This document shows positions 1-6,666 of a DNA stretch of 64,000 nucleotides, in pieces. This DNA comes from Microbacterium sp. STN6 (GTDB lineage: Bacteria > Actinomycetota > Actinomycetes > Actinomycetales > Microbacteriaceae). A program made the position numbers and the translations under genes. Location of the stretch: contig NZ_JAPMIT010000003.1 in assembly GCF_026410545.1 (NCBI RefSeq), forward strand, positions 1 through 64,000, written 5' to 3'. The notes beneath the pieces are model-generated. The model did not search any database. It had not been told where the DNA came from and saw only the letters and a program-made list of their open reading frames with translations. Within the stretch, counting starts at the first letter, position 1. The number at the start of each line of letters is the position of its first letter.

Positions 1-1
1 C

Positions 2-100
2 AACACTCGTAGGCTTCACTCGAGCCTCGGCTACGTTCCACCCGCCGAGTACGAGCAAGCCCACTACGCGACCCTCAACCGAGAGCCGCAACCCGCATAG
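2..100 (+). pseudogene. C-terminal fragment of IS3-family transposase (OrfB-like), cut by window edge
   Basis: The frame entering from the left edge reads RLHSSLGYVPPAEYE before TAG at 98-100. That is the typical C-terminal end of the DDE integrase core of IS3-family OrfB transposases. Only 32 residues are inside the window, so I cannot tell whether the gene is intact. The sequence right after the stop belongs to a different transposase tail, so the two insertion sequences abut or one is nested in the other. Confidence 0.75.
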
Positions 101-111
101 GAGCGGCAGGA

Positions 112-276
112 AACCTGAGGCGCTTCATACTCGCCATCGCCGACGACAACGAAATCACCGTCCTCGACCTCATCACCGGCGAGGTCCTCTCCACCCACCT
201 CATCCAGCCCGACCGCACCTACTGGCGCAACCAAACAAAAGAGCCCGGCCGATGGCCGAGCCCCCAAAAAACGTAA
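112..276 (+). pseudogene. C-terminal remnant of IS481-like transposase
   Basis: The frame reads about 54 residues to TAA at 274-276. It contains ITVLDLITGEVLSTHLIQPD and then YWRNQTKEPGRWP. Strand-rich tails of this form (GE-L, then YWRNQ..PGRWP) are what I know from the C-terminus of IS481-type integrases of actinobacteria. The catalytic core is absent because the preceding bases belong to an IS3-type fragment. This is a decayed copy. Confidence 0.6.
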
Positions 277-278
277 CC

Positions 279-319
279 AATGACGCGACTCATATGTCAC
301 CTATGACGCGACTCAAGAC
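279..319. repeat. Short repeated motif at the distal end of the IS481-like remnant
   Basis: The 12-mer ATGACGCGACTC occurs at 280-291 and again at 303-314, directly behind the transposase stop. Repeated short motifs at this place are usual for the terminal region of IS481-like elements. It probably marks the right end of the element and lies only a few bases from the tRNA-Arg gene. Confidence 0.45.
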
Positions 320-323
320 ATTG

Positions 324-396
324 TGCGCCCGAAGGGATTCGAACCCCCAACCTTCTGATCCGTAGTCAGATGCTCTATCCGTTGAGCTACGGGCGC
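324..396 (-). tRNA. tRNA-Arg(ACG)
   Basis: The minus strand folds into a complete 73-nt cloverleaf. The acceptor stem is GCGCCCG paired with CGGGCGC, with discriminator A. The D arm is GCTCAACGGATAGAGC and the T arm contains GGTTCGAATCC. The anticodon loop CTACGGA gives anticodon ACG. CCA is not encoded. Transposase remnants lie immediately downstream of its 3' end. Confidence 0.97.
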
Positions 397-500
397 AGTC
401 GGCACTTCAGGCGAACCCGAAATACCCGGTTCGCGGCACGGTCACCCGCTCGCAAACCACAGTAGAGACTATATCAGCGGGGCCGGGGGCGCCAATCCCG

Positions 501-614
501 CTGGCGGTTCAGGGTGTGTGCGCATCCAGTGGCGCAATCTGGCGGTTCAGGGTGTGTGCGCATCCAGTGGCGCAATCTGGCGGTTCAGGGTGTGTGCGCA
601 TCCAGTAACGCAAT
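501..614. repeat. 38-bp tandem repeat, three copies, containing the stop of the adjacent gene
   Basis: Units begin at 501, 539 and 577. The first two are identical, and the third differs at two bases (AACG for GGCG). A degenerate fourth copy begins at 615. On the minus strand the third copy encodes the last residues and TGA of the MmcQ-like gene, so the two downstream copies are duplications of the gene's 3' end. The unit is not a multiple of three and has no independent coding sense. Confidence 0.9.
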
Positions 615-968
615 CTGGCGCTTCAGCGCGACCTGCCGGTACGACGTCTCGAGCAGCTCACGCAGCTCGACCCAGTCGGTGCGGGCACCGACGTCGATTG
701 CGAGCCAGCCGCCGGGCCCGAAGTACGGGGGCGAGAAGAAGCGCGCGTCTTCGATGAGGGCGCGGCGCTCCTCTGAATCGGGCTTGAAGATGACGGCATG
801 CGGGCGCTCGAGCCCGGCGCCAGCAACGGCAAAGATCTTCTTCGAACCTGCACGAAACGTCGGGCGGCCCCACGCGTGCACCTCGGTTGCCTCGGGAAGC
901 GCGAGGCAGAGAAGACGCAGTCGCGCAACCAGGGGGTCGTCGGGCTCGAACAGCGGCGGGTGCTCCAT
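585..968 (-). CDS. MmcQ/YjbR family protein (double-wing DNA-binding-like fold)
   Basis: The 127-aa product has the family layout: a short N-terminal helix, then LPEATEVHAWGRPTFRAG, KKIFAV, and the strand region VIFKPDSEERRALIED, ending in a WVELRELLETSYRQVA helix. These features match MmcQ/YjbR (CyaY-like fold) proteins of about 120 aa. Members are widespread, and their role is unclear despite the DNA-binding label. ATG is at 968. The stop lies inside the 38-bp tandem repeat. The gene stands alone, reading toward tRNA-Arg. Confidence 0.85.
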   Translation of the reverse strand: MEHPPLFEPDDPLVARLRLLCLALPEATEVHAWGRPTFRAGSKKIFAVAGAGLERPHAVIFKPDSEERRALIEDARFFSPPYFGPGGWLAIDVGARTDWVELRELLETSYRQVALKRQIALLDAHTP

Positions 969-1012
969 TCGGGGAGACTACCGGCTGCGGGTGACAGCGG
1001 CGGGTCGTGGGT

Positions 1013-1066
1013 CTCGATACGCTGCGCTACTCGACCTGCAGGGGTGCGCTACTCGAGCGGGGGGTG
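1013..1066. repeat. REP-like intergenic motif
   Basis: GGTCTCGATACGCTGCGCTA followed by CTCGACC, then a partial second CGCTACTCGAG copy. This resembles palindromic repeats seen between genes in Microbacteriaceae. It is related in style but not identical to the GGTTGAGGAG family found elsewhere in the window. It lies between divergent genes starting at 968 and 1119. Confidence 0.4.
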
Positions 1067-1118
1067 AGACCGCTGCGGGTGCGCTGGCCTTCCAGCGCCG
1101 AGGGCGGATAATGGATGC

Positions 1119-1289
1119 ATGAAGATCGTCATGTTCGTCGTCTGCTTCGCCATCTTCCTCTTCGGCCTGTGGCTCATGAGCGTCGCCGACGTGGTCACCG
1201 GGTGGGAAGCCCTCACCTTCCTCGGCGGCATCCTCGCCGTCGCGCTGTCGGTCGCGATCCCCGTGCATGTGCTTCCGAAGTTCGATTGA
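1119..1289 (+). CDS. Small two-helix membrane protein, 56 aa
   Basis: ATG at 1119 opens a 56-residue frame to TGA at 1287. Two hydrophobic segments, about residues 3-20 and 28-48, are joined by a short acidic loop (VADVVTGWE). The product ends in LPKFD. I recognise no family. Its TGA overlaps the TTG start proposed for the acetyltransferase (TTGA), which supports real translation by coupling. Function unknown, probably inner-membrane. Confidence 0.55.
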   Translation: MKIVMFVVCFAIFLFGLWLMSVADVVTGWEALTFLGGILAVALSVAIPVHVLPKFD

Positions 1290-1777
1290 CGAACGCCTTC
1301 TCCCTTCGCGCGGCCACCCACGCCGATGCCGCCTTCCTGCAGCGGATGCTGCTGGTCGCCTTCAACTGGGACGGCGCCGAGCGCTTCACCCTCGACCGCA
1401 TTCTGGCGATGCCGGAAGGTGCTCATTACGTCGACGACTGGCCACGAGCGGATGACTTCGGCGTGACCGCCGAAGACGACGACGGACCGATCGGTGCGGC
1501 GTGGGCGCGGTTTCTCACAGCGGCAGATCCGGGCTACGGGTTCGTCGCGCCCGACGTTCCCGAGCTGACGATCGGGGTGGAGGCGCGAGTTCGCGGCCGC
1601 GGAGTCGGGCGCGCCCTGCTCGGGGAGTTGACGGCGCAGGCGGAGGCCCGCGGCATCCGTGCCCTGAGCCTCAGCGTCGAAGACAACAACGGCGCCAGGC
1701 GACTGTACGAGCGTGCCGGATTCACCACAGTGGGCCGCAACGGCGGCTCGGATACCATGCTGCTGACGCTCAGTTAG
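1286..1777 (+). CDS. GNAT family N-acetyltransferase
   Basis: The 163-aa product carries the GNAT fold: N-terminal LRAATHADAAFLQRML, central PELTIGVEARVRGRGVGRAL with the acetyl-CoA pyrophosphate-binding motif (R-G-R-G-V-G), and C-terminal VEDNNGARRLYERAGF. Substrate cannot be read. An earlier in-frame ATG at 1115 would add 57 arginine-rich residues that run through the upstream small gene, so I prefer TTG at 1286, overlapping that gene's TGA by 4 bp. The 3' end overlaps the convergent GntR gene by 8 bp. Confidence 0.85.
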   Translation: MTNAFSLRAATHADAAFLQRMLLVAFNWDGAERFTLDRILAMPEGAHYVDDWPRADDFGVTAEDDDGPIGAAWARFLTAADPGYGFVAPDVPELTIGVEARVRGRGVGRALLGELTAQAEARGIRALSLSVEDNNGARRLYERAGFTTVGRNGGSDTMLLTLS

Positions 1778-2483
1778 TTCCTTCGGGAACGATCGCGAGG
1801 CCACGCGCGCGGAACGCCTGGTGGCCGGCCGAGAGAGACGCGATGAGGCGCTCGTTCGTTCCGCGCACGTGCTCGGTGACCAGCCGGGCGGCCTCGTCGG
1901 CGTTGCGTGTGGCAACCGCCTCGAGAATGGCCGCGTGCTCGCGCCATGCCGCCTCGCGGGCCTTCGCCGTGCGCACCTCGAGCCACCGGGTTCGCGCGAG
2001 ACGAGTCATTGCCGCCTGCACGCCCGCGGTCAGAAACTCGTTGCCCGAGAGCCGGGCCAGCTCGCTGTGGAAGTCGCCGCCCGCACGCACCCCGGCCTCC
2101 TCATCGGCCGGACGCGCCGCCTCGAGCAGCGCCCGCACCGCGTTGAAATCGGCCGCCGACGCGCGCTGCACCGCGAGCCGGACGGCCGCAGCCTCGAGCA
2201 CCTCGCGGTACTCGGCGAGCGCGCGGATCTCGCCGAGGTCGATGGGCGAGACGACCCAGCCGCGGCCTGAGCGCTGCACGAGGCCCTCCCCCTCGAGACG
2301 CGCCAGCGCCGCGCGTGCGGGGGTGCGGGATGCGCCGAACGCCGACTCGAGCCCGCGCTCCGAGAGCGGCCGGCCGGGCTCCAGCTCAAGCGCGAGGATG
2401 GCGGCGCGCATCCGCTCGTAAAGCTGCGAGGTCTGGTTCGTGGGGGCTCGCGCCTCATCGCTCGACACCGTCGTCTCAGCCAT
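1770..2483 (-). CDS. GntR-family transcriptional regulator, FCD (FadR-type) subfamily
   Basis: The 237-aa product has an N-terminal winged HTH (LYERMRAAILALELEPGRPLSERGLESAFGAS..PARAALARLEGEGLV, about residues 20-80) and a C-terminal all-helical FCD domain. The FCD metal/ligand residues are visible in DFHSELARLSGN, REHAAIL and TEHVRG. FCD regulators usually sense small carboxylates. ATG at 2483 is chosen. Two GGTATACC palindromes lie just upstream, in the gap shared with the divergent MFS transporter, which is its likely target along with itself. Confidence 0.9.
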   Translation of the reverse strand: MAETTVSSDEARAPTNQTSQLYERMRAAILALELEPGRPLSERGLESAFGASRTPARAALARLEGEGLVQRSGRGWVVSPIDLGEIRALAEYREVLEAAAVRLAVQRASAADFNAVRALLEAARPADEEAGVRAGGDFHSELARLSGNEFLTAGVQAAMTRLARTRWLEVRTAKAREAAWREHAAILEAVATRNADEAARLVTEHVRGTNERLIASLSAGHQAFRARGLAIVPEGTN

Positions 2484-2511
2484 GGCCACCCTCGTCACGC
2501 TCGCTTGCATT

Positions 2512-2535
2512 TTGGTATACCGCGTTGGTATACCA
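2512..2535. promoter_or_regulatory. Twin GGTATACC palindromes, probable FCD-GntR operator
   Basis: The 8-bp perfect palindrome GGTATACC occurs at 2514-2521 and 2527-2534, each preceded by TT, with a 13-bp centre-to-centre distance. FadR-type GntR regulators commonly bind short sites of the form TGGTATACCA. The position between the regulator (start 2483, minus) and the transporter (start 2656, plus) fits control of both. Confidence 0.65.
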
Positions 2536-2589
2536 GTATCGCAGGGAAGCGGAAGCCGAGCAAGCCGCGGGAAGCCGGGGCACGCCGAG

Positions 2590-2646
2590 AGCACGACGAG
2601 TCGCAAGACCAGAGCACGACGAGTCGCAAGACCAGCGCACGACGAG
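2590..2646. repeat. 23-bp tandem repeat in the MFS leader
   Basis: Units AGCACGACGAGTCGCAAGAC+CAG at 2590-2612 and 2613-2635 are exact, and a third from 2636 is degenerate (CGCACGACGAG, then the ribosome-binding GAGAGG). The repeats lie in the untranslated leader of the MFS gene. I see no start that would make them coding. Confidence 0.8.
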
Positions 2647-2655
2647 AGGCACCAC

Positions 2656-4017
2656 ATGCGAGAGACCGTCACGGATGCCGCATCCGCGCCACCGACCGTC
2701 GGCGTGCCGCCGCGCGCCTGGACCATGCTCGGCCTCGGTGTCGCCGCGCAGGCAGCGGGAACAGTCTTCGTCAGCGCTCCCGCGTTCCTGATCCCACTGC
2801 TGCACACCGAGCGCGGCATGAGCCTGGCGCAGGCCGGGCTGCTCGCGGCTGTGCCGACGCTCGGCATGGTGCTCACCCTCATCGCCTGGGGCGCCCTGAC
2901 CGACCGCGTGGGTGAGCGCTGGGTGATCGCCGGCGGCCTCGCCCTCACCGCCCTTGCGGCCCTCGGCGCGGTGCTCGTGCAGGGCTACGTGATGCTCGGC
3001 CTGTTCCTGCTGCTGGGGGGTATGGCGGCGGCGAGCACCAACGCCGCGAGCGGGCGCGTGGTCGTCGGCTGGTTCCCGAAGCATCGCCGGGGGCTCGCCA
3101 TGGGAATCCGGCAGATGTGCCAGCCGCTCGGCGTCACGATCGCCGCGCTCACGATCCCGACCATCGCCTCGTCCGCGGGAGTCGGCGCCGCCATCGCCGT
3201 GCCGCTCGTCATGACGGCGGTGCTCGCGGTGGCGTGCGCGATCGGCATCGTCAACCCGCCGCGGCCCGGTCGAGCGCGGGACGCGACCGCCTCCGACACC
3301 GCCGCCACCGCCGCCACCGCCGCCGCCACCGCCAGCACCGCCTACGACACCGCCTCCGACACCGCCACCGCCACCGCCACCGACAGTCCTACAGCCCCCG
3401 CCCCCAGCAGAGCGGATGCGCCGGGCACACGCCCGGCCAACCCGTACCGAGCGAGCGGGTTTCTGTGGCGCATCCATGCCGTGTCGGTGTTGCTCGTGGT
3501 GCCGCAATTCACGCTGTCGACGTTCGGCCTCGTGTGGCTGACCGCCGAACTGCATTGGCCGGCGCTCGCGGCCGGCGTTCTCGTGGGGGTCGCCCAGTTC
3601 GTCGGGGCGCTCGGGCGGCTCGCGGTGGGGGTGCTGAGCGACCGGGTGGGAAGCCGGGTACGGCCGCTGCGCTGGGTGGCGGTGGCCGCATCCGCTTCGA
3701 TGCTGCTGCTTGCCGCGCTCGACACTCAGCACTGGGGCGCCGCGGCGGTGGTCTTCGTGATCGCCACGACGATCTCGGTCGCCGACAACGGGCTCGCGTT
3801 CACCTCGGTCGCCGAGGTCGCGGGCACACAGTGGGCCGGGCGCGCGCTGGGAGCACAGAACACCGGGCAGTTCCTGGCCGCGTCGGTTGTCGGCCCCGCT
3901 GTGGGCGGTCTGATCGGGCTGGTGGGGTATCCGCTCGCCTTTGCCCTGGTCGCCGCGTGTCCCGCACTGGCGGTGCCGCTGACCCCAGCTGCGGATGCGG
4001 AGCACGACCGGCTCTGA
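2656..4017 (+). CDS. MFS transporter with Ala/Thr-rich central loop
   Basis: The 453-aa product has twelve predicted membrane segments. MFS signatures are visible in loop 2-3 (WGALTDRVGERW) and in the second half (VGVLSDRVGSR). The cytoplasmic loop between helices 6 and 7, about residues 205-260, is a low-complexity Ala/Thr/Asp tract coded by repeated GCC-ACC triplets. A GAGAGG ribosome-binding site precedes ATG at 2656, and longer upstream frames run through the operator and tandem repeat. It is divergent from the FCD regulator, so the substrate may be a carboxylate. This is inferred from context only. Confidence 0.85.
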   Translation: MRETVTDAASAPPTVGVPPRAWTMLGLGVAAQAAGTVFVSAPAFLIPLLHTERGMSLAQAGLLAAVPTLGMVLTLIAWGALTDRVGERWVIAGGLALTALAALGAVLVQGYVMLGLFLLLGGMAAASTNAASGRVVVGWFPKHRRGLAMGIRQMCQPLGVTIAALTIPTIASSAGVGAAIAVPLVMTAVLAVACAIGIVNPPRPGRARDATASDTAATAATAAATASTAYDTASDTATATATDSPTAPAPSRADAPGTRPANPYRASGFLWRIHAVSVLLVVPQFTLSTFGLVWLTAELHWPALAAGVLVGVAQFVGALGRLAVGVLSDRVGSRVRPLRWVAVAASASMLLLAALDTQHWGAAAVVFVIATTISVADNGLAFTSVAEVAGTQWAGRALGAQNTGQFLAASVVGPAVGGLIGLVGYPLAFALVAACPALAVPLTPAADAEHDRL

Positions 4018-4155
4018 GGAGGGCCCTATGCCCGCCGCCGCACGCAGCGCAATCCCTGTCTCCGAGCGTTTCGAACGCGTTAGAGTGACTCGTTCGCTGA
4101 CGTAAAGTGTTCCTGTGGCGGGAGCGTGCCGCCTTTACAAGGGGGAGAACTCTGG

Positions 4156-4479
4156 ATGGGCAAGTTGACGTACGACTCGACGCTGACGATCGATTTCGAC
4201 GACCGCGTTCTGGCACATCTGCAAATGGTCATCGGAGCGAAGCTGCGGCGCAATGAGGCGTTCTACTTCAGCTGGAAGGACGACACGGCGATCGGCGACG
4301 GCCGCAGCACGCTGTGGATGCACCCCACGATCCCCATTTATTTCAAGTTCGCGGGTGGCAAGCAGCCGAGCATCAACCGGCGCTGGGTCGACGCGCTCAT
4401 GATGACGGCGAACAGCCCGTCGGGCCTGCAGCTTGTGCCCGAACCCGCCTCCAATGGTGAGGGCGAGTTCGACGGATGA
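4156..4479 (+). CDS. Small Microbacteriaceae protein (DUF7882-like; often labelled ATP-dependent DNA ligase)
   Basis: The 107-aa product MGKLTYDSTLTIDFDDRV... contains LAHLQMVIGAKLRRNEAF, FSWKDD, IGDGRSTLWMHPTIP and NSPSGLQLVPEP. I know this family as short proteins of Microbacteriaceae and relatives that databases often name ATP-dependent DNA ligase, though no ligase nucleotidyltransferase motif is present. GGGGGAGAA precedes ATG. The stop overlaps the next gene's start (ATGA), so the two are co-translated. The function is unknown. Confidence 0.75.
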   Translation: MGKLTYDSTLTIDFDDRVLAHLQMVIGAKLRRNEAFYFSWKDDTAIGDGRSTLWMHPTIPIYFKFAGGKQPSINRRWVDALMMTANSPSGLQLVPEPASNGEGEFDG

Positions 4480-4772
4480 AGCGTGTCGACATTCTTTACG
4501 CTGGCAGCCACTATTCGGTGGGGCAGGAAGACCTCGAGGCGCTCAAGCGCGAGATCCTGAACGCCACGCGAGACGGCCAACCGCGCTGGTTGACTGTGAA
4601 CCATGGGGAAGGCCGGCCGCAGAAGGCCGAGATCCTCATCGGCCCCGGGATTCCCATTGCCCTGATGCCGGTGCCGGCTCCGGAGTCCGAGCGTTTCGAT
4701 GACGAGCACGGAAACGGCAACGGCCGCGACCACTACGACGACTTCGATACCGCGACGCACACTGACAGCTGA
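4476..4772 (+). CDS. Small conserved protein, coupled to the preceding gene
   Basis: The 98-aa product starts MKRVDILYAGSHYSVGQEDL and has a central AEILIGPGIPIAL strand, followed by a polar Asp/His-rich tail. The start (RV/RI, YxG, then a helix) and the LIGP motif recur in the convergent gene at 4855-5211, so the two look like distant paralogues. The start codon overlaps the previous stop. The 3' end and TGA are duplicated in the following 38-bp repeat. The function is unknown. Confidence 0.7.
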   Translation: MKRVDILYAGSHYSVGQEDLEALKREILNATRDGQPRWLTVNHGEGRPQKAEILIGPGIPIALMPVPAPESERFDDEHGNGNGRDHYDDFDTATHTDS

Positions 4773-4849
4773 CGGCGCACAGCGGCAGCTCGACGCACAC
4801 TGACAGCTGACGGCGCACACCGGCAGCTCGGCGCAGCACGCCGACAGCT
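4753..4849. repeat. 38-bp tandem repeat containing the stop of the upstream gene
   Basis: Two near-identical 38-bp units lie at 4753-4790 and 4791-4828 (one difference), with a shortened, diverged third copy to about 4849. The first unit covers the last codons (THTDS) and TGA of the 98-aa gene. The second repeats this 3' end downstream. It resembles the 38-bp duplication at 501-614 in length and placement but not in sequence. Confidence 0.9.
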
Positions 4850-4854
4850 CGGCG

Positions 4855-5211
4855 CTACTGGCCCTCGTCGTCCATCATGCGTGTGAGCTCGAAGTCATCA
4901 GCCTCGAGATCGGCGTCGCGGTCGGGAGTGACATGCCCGATGCCGAGTCGCGCCGTCGCGGCGCGAAGCCATGCGACGAGTTCGTCGTCGGTGACCTCGG
5001 GAAAACGACTCGTCTCGGTCTCGCTCGCGAGTTGACTCGCCGGGCCGATCAGCAGCTGCGCCCTGCCGATACTGCCGTCCTCCTGACGCACCGGAATCTC
5101 AACGGAGTCAGACGCGTTGCGGTGCGCAAGGGCCGCGGCGTACTCGACAAGAGCGTGCGCGATCTCGCCGCCCGTCAGCAGTTGGTCACCCGAGTAGTAG
5201 ATGCGCTCCAT
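4855..5211 (-). CDS. Small conserved protein, paralogue of the 98-aa neighbour
   Basis: The 118-aa product MERIYYSGDQLLTGGEIAHA... includes LVEYAAALA, VEIPVRQEDGSIGRAQLLIGPASQL and a C-terminal acidic helix ELVAWLRAATARLG. It shares the RI-Y-G start and the A-LLIGP strand with the convergent 98-aa protein. I associate such proteins with Microbacteriaceae genomes, and none has a known role. ATG at 5211. Confidence 0.7.
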   Translation of the reverse strand: MERIYYSGDQLLTGGEIAHALVEYAAALAHRNASDSVEIPVRQEDGSIGRAQLLIGPASQLASETETSRFPEVTDDELVAWLRAATARLGIGHVTPDRDADLEADDFELTRMMDDEGQ

Positions 5212-5324
5212 GTAATAGAGGAGTACTCGCCACCGCCACGTCGCGCCAATGGCGTCACGAATGCTGGGGCATTATCAGCAACCGGAGCGCATCCGTCAAC
5301 CCCTCGGCCGTACGGCGCTTCGGC

Positions 5325-5353
5325 TTGACAGCGCCGGCGGCCGCGCAAAGAAT
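5325..5353 (+). promoter_or_regulatory. Sigma-70-type promoter
   Basis: A perfect TTGACA (5325-5330) and AAGAAT (5348-5353) are separated by 17 bp in otherwise GC-rich DNA. It leaves a leader of about 95 nt before the GTG at 5457. The leader carries no obvious riboswitch fold that I can name. Confidence 0.6.
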
Positions 5354-5456
5354 AAAAGAGAACGGTCGTTCTGCACCCCTGTTCAGGTGTCAGGCCGCAA
5401 CGGTGCGGCCCGACGCGGGGGTGAGACGGCGGTGAGGATCACGAGGGGGATCTGCT

Positions 5457-5753
5457 GTGGAAGAGACACTGTTCAAGGCACCGGTGGCGTCGATCGAAGC
5501 TGCCGAACTCGCGCTGCCCACGCTGGAAGACCTTGACGTTCGGCTCATCTCGCCAACGGAGTGGCGCGTGAGCGACAGCCGGTTGAGCGACGACGACGCG
5601 CGCAGCGTTCTGGGGTTCGTCGAGAAGTCGGACGAGCGATTCAACGCCATGCGCATGACGCACGGCCACGGTGTGACATGGAGCACGTTTTGCACCATGG
5701 AGGACGCGCTCGCGAGCTTCACGCAGGCAGTGACCGCGGTCGCGGCCGCATAG
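5457..5753 (+). CDS. Hypothetical protein, 98 aa
   Basis: GTG start, with GAGGGGGA just upstream. The product is soluble, with LEDLDVRLISPTEWRVSD, LGFVEKSDERFNAMRM and a C-terminal Ala-rich helix (FTQAVTAVAAA). No catalytic motif is visible. The phrase pattern (a statement of score or effect, then EWRVSD) suggests a small conserved actinobacterial protein, but I cannot name a family. It has its own strong promoter. Confidence 0.65.
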   Translation: MEETLFKAPVASIEAAELALPTLEDLDVRLISPTEWRVSDSRLSDDDARSVLGFVEKSDERFNAMRMTHGHGVTWSTFCTMEDALASFTQAVTAVAAA

Positions 5754-5771
5754 GCCTCCGCGCCGGCCCGC

Positions 5772-6575
5772 TCAGAAGAATCCACGCAGTTCGCATGCGA
5801 CGACGTCTGGCTGCGCATCGTGGGTCTGGCCGGGCAAGGTGCGGTAGACAGCGTCCGCCAGCGCATGAGCCAGGTTCTCTGACGCGTCGCGCAGGAAGGG
5901 CGGGCTTGCCTCCCCCGCCATGACGAGGCAGGGCTGCATGACGCGCCGCACAGTGTCGGCGGGCAGAGTGCCGTCGCCCATGAGCGCGTCGTCGTAGGCG
6001 AGCGTCGGTGCGAGCGCTTCGGTCTGCGGCCAGGTCGGCGAGTGCCGCATGCCCTCGATGCCCTGCTCGGGAACTCCCACTCGCCGCATGAAGAGGGCGA
6101 GCGCGTCGCTTCGAGCGCCGGCAGCGAGCAACTGCGCCAGCTTCGCCGTGTAATCGGATGCTGTCGGGTCCGGCCCTGCCGAGAACGGCGGCTCGTACAG
6201 GGCGAGCCCCGCAATCGCGTGGCCGAACTCGGCCGCAGCCAGCAGCGCGAGCGCTACCCCCGACGACAGCGCGTACAGGTTCGCCCGGCCCCCTGCGGCG
6301 TCAATGAGCGCGGCCAGGTCGTCGACCTCTCGTACCGGCTCGTACGGCGGAGTGTCGCCGCTCTCGCCCCGCCCGCGCCGGTCGTAGCAGATGACGCGCA
6401 TGTCGCGCGCAAGTTCATGTGCGAGTGCGCGCATCGGGCCGCCGCCGCGGAAGCACATCGCCCCGTCGATGAGGATCACCGGCGTGCCGTCGATGCCGCT
6501 GCCGTGGGTTTCGTAGGCGATGCTCGTGCCGTCGGTGGAGATCACACGCCGTGTCGTAGTCACGTCGTTCATCAT
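5772..6575 (-). CDS. Alpha/beta hydrolase
   Basis: The 267-aa product has the fold's landmarks: VILIDGAMCFRGGG (oxyanion strand region), VICYDRRGRGESGDTP, a nucleophile elbow at LYALSSGVAL (about residue 103), an acidic segment around LVMAGEASP, and a C-terminal His in GQTHD. The elbow reads A-x-S-x-G, with Ala in place of the first Gly of the usual G-x-S-x-G. It is divergent from the NmrA gene across a strong inverted repeat. Substrate unknown. Confidence 0.85.
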   Translation of the reverse strand: MMNDVTTTRRVISTDGTSIAYETHGSGIDGTPVILIDGAMCFRGGGPMRALAHELARDMRVICYDRRGRGESGDTPPYEPVREVDDLAALIDAAGGRANLYALSSGVALALLAAAEFGHAIAGLALYEPPFSAGPDPTASDYTAKLAQLLAAGARSDALALFMRRVGVPEQGIEGMRHSPTWPQTEALAPTLAYDDALMGDGTLPADTVRRVMQPCLVMAGEASPPFLRDASENLAHALADAVYRTLPGQTHDAQPDVVACELRGFF

Positions 6576-6666
6576 CCTCCGTCATGTCCCGCGCGTCGCG
6601 TTTGTGCGCGTCAGGTGCGGTGGCATCGCGTGCAGAGGCGGCCGGGCCGCCGATTCGGGACGACTT

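Noticed and set aside
2476-4005. Open 509-aa frame on the minus strand opposite the MFS gene
   Set aside because: Gly/Arg/His-rich shadow of a high-GC membrane-protein gene with MFS motifs on the other strand.
4156-4479. ATP-dependent DNA ligase
   Set aside because: The 107-aa protein has no KxDG nucleotidyltransferase motif and is far too short. The common label is an annotation carry-over.
5360-5456. Riboswitch in the 95-nt leader of the 98-aa gene
   Set aside because: I could not recognise any known aptamer core or a clear terminator/anti-terminator pair.
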